Shown here one piece after another: positions 49,020 to 62,783 of a stretch of DNA of 64,000 nt (position 1 is its first letter; the number at the start of each line of letters is the position of its first letter). Location: positions 186,001 to 250,000 of the forward strand of contig NZ_POSP01000001.1 in the NCBI RefSeq assembly GCF_002885975.1. The letters run 5' to 3'. The DNA is from Paucibacter aquatile. GTDB lineage: Bacteria; Pseudomonadota; Gammaproteobacteria; Burkholderiales; Burkholderiaceae_C. The position numbers and the translations under genes are program-made. The notes beneath the pieces are model-generated. The model was not told where the DNA came from. It was given only the letters and a program-made list of their open reading frames with translations, and ran no database searches.

Positions 49020-51443
49020 ATGAGTACATCCATGGTGTGGGCGCGACCTTCCTGGCGCCAAGCGTGGCGAGCGGCGGGTGCGATGGTGCTGGGCTTGGCC
49101 TTGGCTGCCTGCGGCGGCGGCGGCGGTGGTGCCGGCACGTCGGTTTTCGATCCGGGCACGGGCACCAACCCGAATACACCCAGCACCTTGGCTGATCTGG
49201 CCGTGGTGGCGGACAAGACCTCGGTTCCCAACTCCGGTGCTGAAGTGGTCACTTTCACCATCACCGCCCTGACTTCGGGCAACGCCGCTTTGACGGGCGT
49301 GGAAACACCCGTCACCGTGGAAGTCGAAAGTGGTGCCATCGTCACGCCCTCGGCCAAGGTGACCAGCAAGGACACCGGCAAGATCACGGCGGTGGTGCAG
49401 ATCACCGACAAGACCAGCCGCACCGTGAAGCTGAATGTCAGTTCGGGTTCAGTCAAGAAAACGGCCAGCTTCGAAGTGGTGGACAGTGTGAACGGCAGCA
49501 AGGTGGCTGATTTGCGCCTGGTTGTGGACAAGGTCACGCTGCCCAATGACGGCACTCAAGTCGCCAAGTTGAGCGTGACTTCGGTGGATGCGTTCAACAG
49601 CGCCATCGGCGGTTCGCCGGTTTCCCTGGCTTTGATCGACCCGGTCGCCGGGGGATCCATCATCAACGCTTTTGGCAAAACGTCGACCGATGACACCTCA
49701 GGCGTGCTGGCGGCTGACATCAGCCTGGTGACCAGCAAGGGCAAGACCAATCGTTCCATCACGGTTCAGGCCACCAGCGGCACGGTGGTGCGAACCATCA
49801 GCTTTGACGTGGTCGAGGCGGTGTCCATCGTGCCCAAGGCCAGCGATCTGACCATCGGCTTGAGCAAAAACACGGTGGGTAATGCCGGCAGTGAGACCGT
49901 GGACGTGGTGGTCACCGCTGTAGATACTTTGCGAAATGCAGTTCCCGGCATCAAGGTGACTTTCACGGTGGACAGTAACGCGATTCTCGTACCGGGAAAT
50001 TTGGTCACCGATGCAAATGGTGTAGCAAAGGCCTCGGTTTTGGTTGGGGCTGATCGCTCCAATCGCACGGTGACTGTGACTGCTACGAGCGATGCATTGG
50101 TCCGCCGGGCCTCATTCAAGGTCACCGGTGCAAAGCTTCAGGCCCAGCTTTTGCCCGCGACACTTCGTGCAGGGGATCTGGGAGCGGTGGAATACACGCT
50201 GACCGATGTCAATCTCAGCCCGATGGTCGGCGTGGCGGTCGCTGTTGGTGGCAGCCAAGGTGCTGCGGTGGCCTGCGTCGGCAGCGCTACTCCATCTGAA
50301 GCAGTAACGGACAGCAAAGGCAAATACACCTATTGCTACAAGGCGACAGGCAGTGGCCCTACTGAAATTTCGGCGATGGCTGGCGGTACTTCGGTTAAGA
50401 GCACGGTGCAGATAGATGCCACTGTATCTGACGTCCCTGCGGCAACGCCCATCGGCTCTGCAACGTTCACGGCCTCGCCCGCAGTTGTCGCGGTCAATTT
50501 GGTTGGAAGCAGCGAAAATCGCGTTGAACTGCGCCTCCTGTTCCGCAGTGACAAGAACGAGCCTATTCCGAATGTCCGCGCACGTATCGGCTTGGGCGGC
50601 AATAATTCCGGCACCGATGGCTCAATCAGTTCCGGCAACGACAAAATCATCATTTCGGATGCGACAGGTATTGCCGTGACCAGTTTTGTGGCCGGCCAAA
50701 GGCCGAGCCCGCCGGACCAGGTTAAGGTTTATGCTTGCTTCTCCAAGACCGATGCGGTCGAGACTATTGCCGCATGCCCTACGGACCGACTTCGCACGGT
50801 CTCGCTAACTGTGGTGGAGCAGCCTGTCTCGGTGACCATCGGCACCAATGGCCTGATCGGGACTGGCACCAATAAGCTGACCTACTACCAGGAGTTCACG
50901 GTATTGGTGGTCGATTCAGCCGGCAAGCCCAAATCCGATGTTCAGATCGCTCCTCTGATCGACTTGCCGAGTTACCTCAAAGGCTATTACCGCTGGGACG
51001 AGGGCTTGAAGAAGTGGATTCAAGTCGTGAGACAGCATTGTTTGGCTGAGGACATTTCACCGGGCAAGGGTTTTCGGAATGGCACCATTGAAGTCGGTGA
51101 AGATCTCAATGACAACAATCAGCTTGACCCCAGGCAGTCAGATGTTGCTGTCACATTGATTGGCAGCACACGCACCGATTCGAATGGACTTGCAGTGATA
51201 CGTATTGAGTATCCGCAGAACTACGGCAGTTGGACGGAGTACTCAATTAGAGTCAGCGCCTCTGGTGTGGTCAGTCCTCCGGCATTTTTCGGCCGCATCG
51301 CCTCTGAAGGGGATACTCTTCAAACGCTGAAGGGTACCTCGCGATTCACGGCTGTGCCGGTCGACGTGATCAAGGCGGAAGGCGACCCGCCATTTGGCCT
51401 TAGCCCATACGGTCAAATTGCGAACTGCTCCAGCCCAAACTGA
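49020..51443 (+). CDS. Large Ig-like repeat lipoprotein between pilQ and aroK
   Basis: 807 residues. The signal peptide ends in LALAAC followed by six Gly, making Cys31 the lipid site. At least three tandem Ig-like (Big_1/invasin-type) repeats of about 100 residues follow, each built as ADLxLxVDKxxxPNxGxxxVxxxVTxxDxxNxxxxGxxV...TDxxGxxxAxVxxxxxxxxRxVTVxATSGxVxRxxSFxVV. Near residue 680 is an EF-hand-like stretch (EVGEDLNDNNQLDPRQSD) that may bind calcium. A role as a surface adhesin, or one connected with the pilus, is inference. The second half (from about 49,900) is visibly richer in A/T than the first. The frame also allows the ATG at 49002. Confidence 0.8.
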   Translation: MSTSMVWARPSWRQAWRAAGAMVLGLALAACGGGGGGAGTSVFDPGTGTNPNTPSTLADLAVVADKTSVPNSGAEVVTFTITALTSGNAALTGVETPVTVEVESGAIVTPSAKVTSKDTGKITAVVQITDKTSRTVKLNVSSGSVKKTASFEVVDSVNGSKVADLRLVVDKVTLPNDGTQVAKLSVTSVDAFNSAIGGSPVSLALIDPVAGGSIINAFGKTSTDDTSGVLAADISLVTSKGKTNRSITVQATSGTVVRTISFDVVEAVSIVPKASDLTIGLSKNTVGNAGSETVDVVVTAVDTLRNAVPGIKVTFTVDSNAILVPGNLVTDANGVAKASVLVGADRSNRTVTVTATSDALVRRASFKVTGAKLQAQLLPATLRAGDLGAVEYTLTDVNLSPMVGVAVAVGGSQGAAVACVGSATPSEAVTDSKGKYTYCYKATGSGPTEISAMAGGTSVKSTVQIDATVSDVPAATPIGSATFTASPAVVAVNLVGSSENRVELRLLFRSDKNEPIPNVRARIGLGGNNSGTDGSISSGNDKIIISDATGIAVTSFVAGQRPSPPDQVKVYACFSKTDAVETIAACPTDRLRTVSLTVVEQPVSVTIGTNGLIGTGTNKLTYYQEFTVLVVDSAGKPKSDVQIAPLIDLPSYLKGYYRWDEGLKKWIQVVRQHCLAEDISPGKGFRNGTIEVGEDLNDNNQLDPRQSDVAVTLIGSTRTDSNGLAVIRIEYPQNYGSWTEYSIRVSASGVVSPPAFFGRIASEGDTLQTLKGTSRFTAVPVDVIKAEGDPPFGLSPYGQIANCSSPN

Positions 51444-51459
51444 TGTTTGTGTCGTTGGC

Positions 51460-52041
51460 ATGAGCGCAGCTCGCCTTGTGATCTCCCTTGTCGGCATGCC
51501 CGGCGGTGGCAAGTCCACCGTCGGCCGTCAGCTGGCGCGGCAGCTGGGTGTGCGCTTTGTTGACAGCGACACGGAAATCGAAGCGCGAATCGGGGAGCCG
51601 ATTCGCGCTTTTTTTGATCGCTCGGGTGAAGCTGCGTTTCGAGACATCGAGTCGCAGGTGCTGAACGAGTTGCTGGCACGTGAGGGGGAATTCGTGCTGG
51701 CCACCGGCGGTGGCATCGTGCTGCGAGAGGCCAATCGCCACCTTTTGCATCAAGCCAGCACCGTGCTCTACCTCCGCTCCACGCCGGAAGAGCTGTTCCG
51801 ACGTTTGCGCCACGACACGCAGCGCCCACTGCTCCAGGTGCGAGATCCTCTGCAAAAGCTGCGCGAGCTGTATTTGCAGCGCAATCCGCTGTATCGAAGC
51901 GTGGCGCATTACGTGCTCGAGACAGGTCGTCCGTCTGTGCACGGCCTGGTCAATATGGCGCTGATGCAGCTCGAATTGGCCGGCATCATCGATCCGGCCC
52001 GGGTTGCGGCCACCGTTGGTGCTGAGCCCGCCGCTTGTTGA
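51460..52041 (+). CDS. aroK: Shikimate kinase
   Basis: Phosphorylates shikimate at the 3-position in aromatic amino-acid synthesis. It has 193 residues. Walker A GMPGGGKST, substrate-binding FVDSDTEIEARIGEPIRAFFDRSGEAAFRDIE and the central GGGIVLRE are intact, with RPLL and RNPLYRSVAHYVLET near the end. The ATG at 51460 gives the normal length. It is only 17 bases after the Ig-like gene and is followed by aroB. Confidence 0.95.
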   Translation: MSAARLVISLVGMPGGGKSTVGRQLARQLGVRFVDSDTEIEARIGEPIRAFFDRSGEAAFRDIESQVLNELLAREGEFVLATGGGIVLREANRHLLHQASTVLYLRSTPEELFRRLRHDTQRPLLQVRDPLQKLRELYLQRNPLYRSVAHYVLETGRPSVHGLVNMALMQLELAGIIDPARVAATVGAEPAAC

Positions 52042-52118
52042 TTCCGAGCGGATCGGTCCGTCGGTTCCATCCCTTGCGCGATGCTGAGTCGGGCGCGAGC
52101 GGCCCTTACACTTGACGC

Positions 52119-53261
52119 ATGACTTCCTCGACGGCCCCGACTTCCGCCTCCATCGCCTCATCGGCCACTGCCGCACCGGCCTTGCATTGCGTGCCGATCG
52201 CCCTCGATCAGCGCAGCTACGACATCCACATCGGCCCCGGTCTGTTGGACTCGGCGCAAAGCTGGCAAGGCCTGCCCAAAGCGGCGTGCGCACTGATCGT
52301 CAGCAACGAGGTGGTGGCGCCGCTCTATCTCGAACGCCTGCGTTTGCAACTGGCCGCTCATTACCGTCGGGTCGAGTTCGTCCAGCTCCCCGATGGCGAG
52401 AGCCACAAGGATTGGGCCAGCCTCAACCTCGTGTTTGATCACCTGCTGGCCCAGGCGGCCGATCGCAAGACCGTGCTGTTCGCGCTGGGCGGCGGCGTCA
52501 TTGGTGACATGACAGGTTTTGCCGCTTCGATCTATATGCGCGGTGTGCCCTTTGTCCAGGTCCCGACGACCTTGTTGGCCCAAGTCGACTCGTCAGTGGG
52601 CGGCAAGACCGCCATCAACCATCCCCTGGGCAAGAACATGATTGGCGCGTTCTACCAGCCCGAGCGGGTGGTTGCCGACCTCGACACGCTGGATACCTTG
52701 CCGCAGCGTGAGCTGGCGGCTGGCTTGGCCGAAGTCATCAAATACGGCCCGATCGCGGACGCTGAATTTCTGGCCTGGATCGAGGCCAATTTGGACGCTT
52801 TGCTTGCCCGCGACAAGCGGGCCTTGGCCTATGCCGTCAAGCGCTGCTGCGAGATCAAGGCCTGGGTGGTGGGCCAGGATGAACGTGAACAGGGCTTGCG
52901 TGCCATCCTGAATTTTGGCCACACCTTCGGACACGCCATCGAAACCGGCATGGGCTATGGCGCCTGGCTCCACGGCGAAGCGGTGGGTTGCGGCATGGTC
53001 CTGGCGGCCGATTTGTCGGTCCGAAAGGGGCTGATGCCGCCCGAGTTCTTGCCTCGCCTGCGCCGCCTGATCGAGCGTGCGGGCCTGCCGGTGCAAGCGC
53101 CGCGTTTGGGTGCCGAGCGCTATCTGGAATTGATGCGGGTGGACAAAAAGGCCGAGGCGGGCGAGATCCGCTTCGTGCTGATCGAAAGCCTGGGCCGCGC
53201 CGGCATGCACGGGGCCCCCGATGAACTGGTCGCCGCTGTGCTGAGCGATCACTGCGGCTGA
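52119..53261 (+). CDS. aroB: 3-dehydroquinate synthase
   Basis: Second step of the shikimate pathway, NAD-dependent and zinc-dependent; 380 residues with an extra Ser/Ala/Thr-rich N-terminus of about 20. The NAD loop GGGVIGDMTGFAASIYMRG, DSSVGGKTAINHPLGKNMIGAF and the zinc ligands (Glu in AEVIKYG, His in NFGHTFGHAIE, His in HGEAVGCGM) are all present. It follows aroK in the same direction. Confidence 0.96.
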   Translation: MTSSTAPTSASIASSATAAPALHCVPIALDQRSYDIHIGPGLLDSAQSWQGLPKAACALIVSNEVVAPLYLERLRLQLAAHYRRVEFVQLPDGESHKDWASLNLVFDHLLAQAADRKTVLFALGGGVIGDMTGFAASIYMRGVPFVQVPTTLLAQVDSSVGGKTAINHPLGKNMIGAFYQPERVVADLDTLDTLPQRELAAGLAEVIKYGPIADAEFLAWIEANLDALLARDKRALAYAVKRCCEIKAWVVGQDEREQGLRAILNFGHTFGHAIETGMGYGAWLHGEAVGCGMVLAADLSVRKGLMPPEFLPRLRRLIERAGLPVQAPRLGAERYLELMRVDKKAEAGEIRFVLIESLGRAGMHGAPDELVAAVLSDHCG

Positions 53262-53336
53262 GTCGCAATCACTCGGTCACGGTCTCCTCAGTGCAGCAGC
53301 CCCAGCTTTTCTTCTGAACCCGGACGGTGTCGCGAT

Positions 53337-54509
53337 ATGGCTGTTGAGTTTTTGTCAGGGCTGCACCCGGTGACCTCTTCGGGGCTGGCACCTTACGCTT
53401 GCCACCCGAATCAAACGCGGGGCCGGCGTTTCCCCGAGCCATCAGCGCCCACGCGAAGCGAGTACCAACGCGACCGAGACCGCATCATCCACAGCAGCGC
53501 CTTTCGCCGCCTGGTCTACAAGACCCAGGTCTTCATGAACCATGAGGGCGATCTGTTTCGAACCCGGCTGACGCACTCGCTGGAGGTGGCCCAGCTGGGC
53601 CGTTCCATCGGCCGCAGCCTCGGCTTGAACGAGGATTTGATCGAGGCCGTCGCACTGGCTCATGACCTCGGTCACACGCCCTTCGGTCATGCGGGGCAGG
53701 ATGTGCTTGATGAATGCATGAAGCCCCACGGCGGCTTCGAGCACAACTTGCAGTCCTTGCGGGTGGTCGACAAGCTGGAGCTGCGTTACCCCGCGTTCGA
53801 CGGCCTCAATCTGTGCTTCGAAACCCGTGAAGGCATCCTCAAGCACTGTGCGCGCCGCAATGCCGAGTTGCTGGAGGCGGCTGAGCCCGATGGCGTGGCT
53901 CGCCGCTTTCTTCATGGCGGTCAGCCCAGCCTGGAGGCGCAGCTCTGCAATCTGGCGGACGAGGTGGCCTACAACGCCCATGACATCGATGACGGCGTGC
54001 GCTCGGGGCTGCTCGCCCTGGAACAGTTGGAAGAAGTGCCCCTGGTGCACCGCTATCTGCGAGAAGCTCTGAGCGAGTTTCCGCAGCTGGACAGCAAACG
54101 GCTTTTGTTCGAGACCATCCGGCGCATGCTTTCGGCCCAGGTCTACGACATCATCGACGCGACCCGCGCTGCCTTGCAGCAGGGGCAGGGCGTGCAGGAC
54201 CTGGCTGCCGTGCGGGCAGCGCCGGCCCTGGTGCGTTTCAGCCCCGAGATGCGCGCGGCAAGCACCGAGCTCAAACGCTTTCTGTTCGCCAAACTCTACC
54301 GTCACCCACAGGTCCAGCAGACCCGCCAGCGCGCCGACCAGGTGCTTCGTGACCTGTTCCGGATCTACACCAGCGAGCCGGCTCAACTTCCGCCAGATTT
54401 CGCTGGTGCTGCCGATGCACCGCGTGCCTGCGCCGATTACATCGCCGGCATGACCGACCGATTTGCCCTGCGCGAGCATCAGCGACTGACAGGCTTCAGC
54501 TTGTTCTGA
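53337..54509 (+). CDS. dgt: Deoxyguanosinetriphosphate triphosphohydrolase-like protein
   Basis: HD-domain enzyme of 390 residues that releases triphosphate from dNTPs. The metal ligands are His in RTRLTHSLEVAQLGR, His-Asp in ALAHDLGHTPFGHAG and Asp in CNLADEVAYNAHDIDDG. The N-terminal RGRRFPEPSAPTRSEYQRDRDRIIHSSAFRRLVYKTQVF is typical of the type 2 subgroup. It follows aroB by 75 bases in the pilQ-aroK-aroB-dgt-gltB order common in Burkholderiales. Confidence 0.94.
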   Translation: MAVEFLSGLHPVTSSGLAPYACHPNQTRGRRFPEPSAPTRSEYQRDRDRIIHSSAFRRLVYKTQVFMNHEGDLFRTRLTHSLEVAQLGRSIGRSLGLNEDLIEAVALAHDLGHTPFGHAGQDVLDECMKPHGGFEHNLQSLRVVDKLELRYPAFDGLNLCFETREGILKHCARRNAELLEAAEPDGVARRFLHGGQPSLEAQLCNLADEVAYNAHDIDDGVRSGLLALEQLEEVPLVHRYLREALSEFPQLDSKRLLFETIRRMLSAQVYDIIDATRAALQQGQGVQDLAAVRAAPALVRFSPEMRAASTELKRFLFAKLYRHPQVQQTRQRADQVLRDLFRIYTSEPAQLPPDFAGAADAPRACADYIAGMTDRFALREHQRLTGFSLF

Positions 54510-54575
54510 GAATCACGCGCGGCTCGGCAGGTCCGTGGGCGATCTGGCGCTCCCGGACTTGCCTCGCGCCTGAAT

Positions 54576-54611
54576 CACTCTCAAACTAGGGTCAGTGTCA
54601 TTTTGAGAGTG
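54576..54611. repeat. REP-like inverted repeat in front of the RAYT gene
   Basis: CACTCTCAAA (54576-54585) and TTTGAGAGTG (54602-54611) form a perfect 10-bp stem. The 16-base loop carries AGGGTCAGTGTCA, which in reverse complement resembles the TGACTCTGACCC motif found four more times downstream. It ends nine bases before the transposase ATG. Confidence 0.7.
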
Positions 54612-54620
54612 GATTCCTGT

Positions 54621-55337
54621 ATGGCTCGCCTACCTCGCTTGGTTCTGCCAGGCCAAGCTCACCACCTGATGTTGCGCGGCAACAACCGCCAACCCATCGT
54701 CCATGAGGATGCGGACCGTCGCCAGTTCTTGGATCTGCTGCGTGACTGCGCCCGCACCCACCGCGTTGCCGTGCATGCCTACGTCTTGATGGACAACCAC
54801 CTCCATGTGCTGGCCACGCCCGAGGACGAGCCCGGCCTTGGCAAACTCGTTCAGTCCATCGGCCGACGCTATGTGGCCTGGTTCAATCACAAGTACGGCC
54901 GCAGCGGCACGCTCTGGGAAGGGCGCTATCGCGCGACCGTGATCGACAGCGAGCGCTACTTCCTGGCCTGCATGCGCTACATCGAGCTGAATCCGGTCCG
55001 TGCCGGGCTGTGCAGCTCGCCCGAAGAGTTCCCTTGGTCCAGCTGCGCCAGTCACTTGGGCCGCCGAAGCGACAGCCTTCTCAGCGAACACCTGCTGTAC
55101 TGGACCCTGGGCAACACACCCTTCGAGCGTGAGGCCGCGTACCGCGAGTTGTTGGCGGAAGGTTGTGCAGATGCGGAGCGCCTACGCTTCACCGATGCGA
55201 CTTTGAAGGGCTGGCCGCTGGGCTCCGAAGGCTTTCTGCGAGCCTTGGCAGACCAGACCCAGCGCAGGCTGGAGCCATTGCCGCGAGGGCGTCCTCGCAG
55301 AAAACTGGAGGCGTCCGATCCTTCAGGCGATTCTTGA
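54621..55337 (+). CDS. REP-associated tyrosine transposase (RAYT, Y1_Tnp)
   Basis: 238-residue HUH single-strand transposase domesticated in many proteobacteria, thought to move or maintain REP elements. The HUH pair is His60/His62 in MDNHLHVL, and the likely catalytic Tyr is Tyr120 in MRYIELNPVRAGL. The motifs ARLPRLVLPGQAHHLMLRGNNRQPI, GRSGTLWEGRYRATVID and PWSSCASHLG are typical of RAYTs. The gene is intact. It is bracketed by inverted AGGGTCAG/CTGACCCT motifs, with further copies around gltB. The preferred ATG is at 54621; the frame opens at a GTG-type start at 54603 inside the repeat. Confidence 0.92.
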   Translation: MARLPRLVLPGQAHHLMLRGNNRQPIVHEDADRRQFLDLLRDCARTHRVAVHAYVLMDNHLHVLATPEDEPGLGKLVQSIGRRYVAWFNHKYGRSGTLWEGRYRATVIDSERYFLACMRYIELNPVRAGLCSSPEEFPWSSCASHLGRRSDSLLSEHLLYWTLGNTPFEREAAYRELLAEGCADAERLRFTDATLKGWPLGSEGFLRALADQTQRRLEPLPRGRPRRKLEASDPSGDS

Positions 55338-55355
55338 TTTGGCAAGCGAAAACTC

Positions 55356-55374
55356 ACTCTGACCCTATTTAAAT
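55356..55374 (+). repeat. REP-like element copy 1 (downstream of RAYT)
   Basis: ACTCTGACCCTATTTAAAT lies 18 bases after the transposase stop. It shares 16 bases (ACTCTGACCCTATTTA) with the copy 50 bases further on. Confidence 0.75.
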
Positions 55375-55405
55375 CATATTGAAGCTACAGGTGTTTGATT
55401 AATAG

Positions 55406-55422
55406 ACTCTGACCCTATTTAG
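55406..55422 (+). repeat. REP-like element copy 2 (upstream of gltB)
   Basis: ACTCTGACCCTATTTAG, a direct repeat of copy 1. It lies about 70 bases upstream of the gltB start, so the gltB promoter must be in or next to it; TTGAGC at 55429-55434 with TAACCT at 55452-55457 is a weak candidate. Confidence 0.75.
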
Positions 55423-55460
55423 TTTTTCTTGAGCGTTTTGCTGCGCCGCAGTAACCTCCG

Positions 55461-55486
55461 TCTCCGTAACTGAATTACGTCGGAGA
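55461..55486 (+). promoter_or_regulatory. Hairpin covering the gltB ribosome-binding site
   Basis: CGTAA (55465-55469) pairs with TTACG (55475-55479) around a CTGAA loop, extended by TCTC/GAGA (55461-55464 with 55483-55486) across a 3-base bulge. The GGAGAG Shine-Dalgarno of gltB lies in the right arm. Alternatively CTCCG/CGGAG can pair. This could lower or regulate translation. Confidence 0.4.
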
Positions 55487-55491
55487 GCGCC

Positions 55492-60249
<4,758 letters not shown>

Positions 60250-60278
60250 GCGGAACGAGCACGGAAACCGTGATCACC

Positions 60279-60316
60279 GGGTCAGAAGAATGAATCTGAA
60301 TCTGACCCTATTAAAT
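60279..60316. repeat. REP-like element copy 3, palindromic, between gltB and gltD
   Basis: GGGTCAGA (60279-60286) and TCTGACCC (60301-60308) form a perfect 8-bp inverted repeat with a 14-base loop. The right arm continues as TCTGACCCTATTAAAT, matching copies 1 and 2. Confidence 0.75.
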
Positions 60317-60345
60317 GAATTTCTTCGGGTTGAGTTTGCAAAATG

Positions 60346-60363
60346 ACTCTGACCCCAATAAAG
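60346..60363 (+). repeat. REP-like element copy 4, just before gltD
   Basis: ACTCTGACCCCAATAAAG shares ACTCTGACCC with the other copies. It ends 17 bases before the gltD start and abuts the AGGAG ribosome-binding site. Confidence 0.7.
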
Positions 60364-60380
60364 AGTTTTAGGAGCGAAGC

Positions 60381-61835
<1,455 letters not shown>

Positions 61836-61847
<12 letters not shown>

Positions 61848-62711
61848 AGCTGAGGGGGTGCAGCTGGCCAGGGCGTTCTCGGCAGTCACGACCCGGTCTG
61901 CCCAGCCGGCTGGGCTGGGGCGAAACTCCCAACGGGGCGGCTCGCCTTCCTGAAACTGAACCGCAAGGCACAGCCGTGCGGCCTGTTCCTGCCCGCCCAT
62001 CCGTCCCGGCTGGAAGCTCTGGGCTTCAAACGCCTTCTGGATCGCCCGAACAAAACGGCGAGGCAGTTGCTCGGCCGAAACCAGCACGGCATCCACGTTT
62101 CCTTGTGCATTGATCAGCAAGGCTGCTGTCGCTTGGCCTTGCCCATCCGGCAGGCTGTCATCGGGGTGTTGGATCATGGGAGCCGCCTGAGGCTGGAGTC
62201 GTGGACTCTCATCCAGGGTCACCTCGGCAAGGTATGGCCAGGCAGTGGTTGACTCTGCTCGGAAGGCAGTCTGATCCTCCGTCATGCCTTTGGGGGGGGA
62301 GTTATTCAATGCCTTTGAGGCCTTCACCTCAGTGGATGACGCTGAATAGTTCGCCGCCGGCTCGGAGGGTTTCGAGCTGGGTTCGGCTTGTTTTGCCCCG
62401 TCCGGGGCGTATTGGGCACTCCCTTTCGCGGCATTCTCCGGCTCGAGGCGTGTACTTGCCGTGGTCGCAGTCCTCTCGGGCGCTGCGCGTTCGAGCAGGC
62501 GCAATTCCAGTGGTCGCGATTTCAAGGCCGAAGTGACTGCCGATCCTGATGGCGAGGGTGGGTTCGTCAGGCATACAGCGTGCAAGCTCAAAGCAATCAC
62601 AAGACACGCCCACAAGCGCTTCGACTCGCGGCCGCCAAAGTTCGGGCGCGGGCTTCGCTTGGCTTCAAGAGATGCCCAGGCATTCCTGCCGACATAACCT
62701 GAACTCGTCAT
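61836..62711 (-). CDS. TonB-like C-terminal domain protein
   Basis: Predicted membrane-anchored protein (about 291 residues from 62711). One membrane segment (RLWACLVIALSLHAVCL) is followed by a long Ser/Ala/Pro/Glu-rich linker and a C-terminal region resembling the TonB beta domain (ATAALLINAQGNVDAVLVSAEQLPRRFVRAIQKAFEAQSFQPGRMGG...RLCLAVQF). No ExbB/ExbD genes are near. It starts right after pilY1 on the same strand and may be co-transcribed with it. The start is uncertain: ATGs at 62723 and 62765 are also in frame, and none has a convincing ribosome-binding site. Base composition is lower in G+C than the neighbours. Confidence 0.65.
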
Positions 62712-62783
62712 GTCGGCAGGCATGAACGCGCTGGAAAGTTCACGATGATGCCGCAGCGCTCCCATCCTTCGTAGGTCAGCCAA

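Noticed and set aside
55356..55422. Two direct repeats 50 bases apart as a minimal CRISPR array
   Set aside because: Only two short copies, no cas genes, further copies far away and in inverted form; better explained as REP-like elements linked to the RAYT gene.
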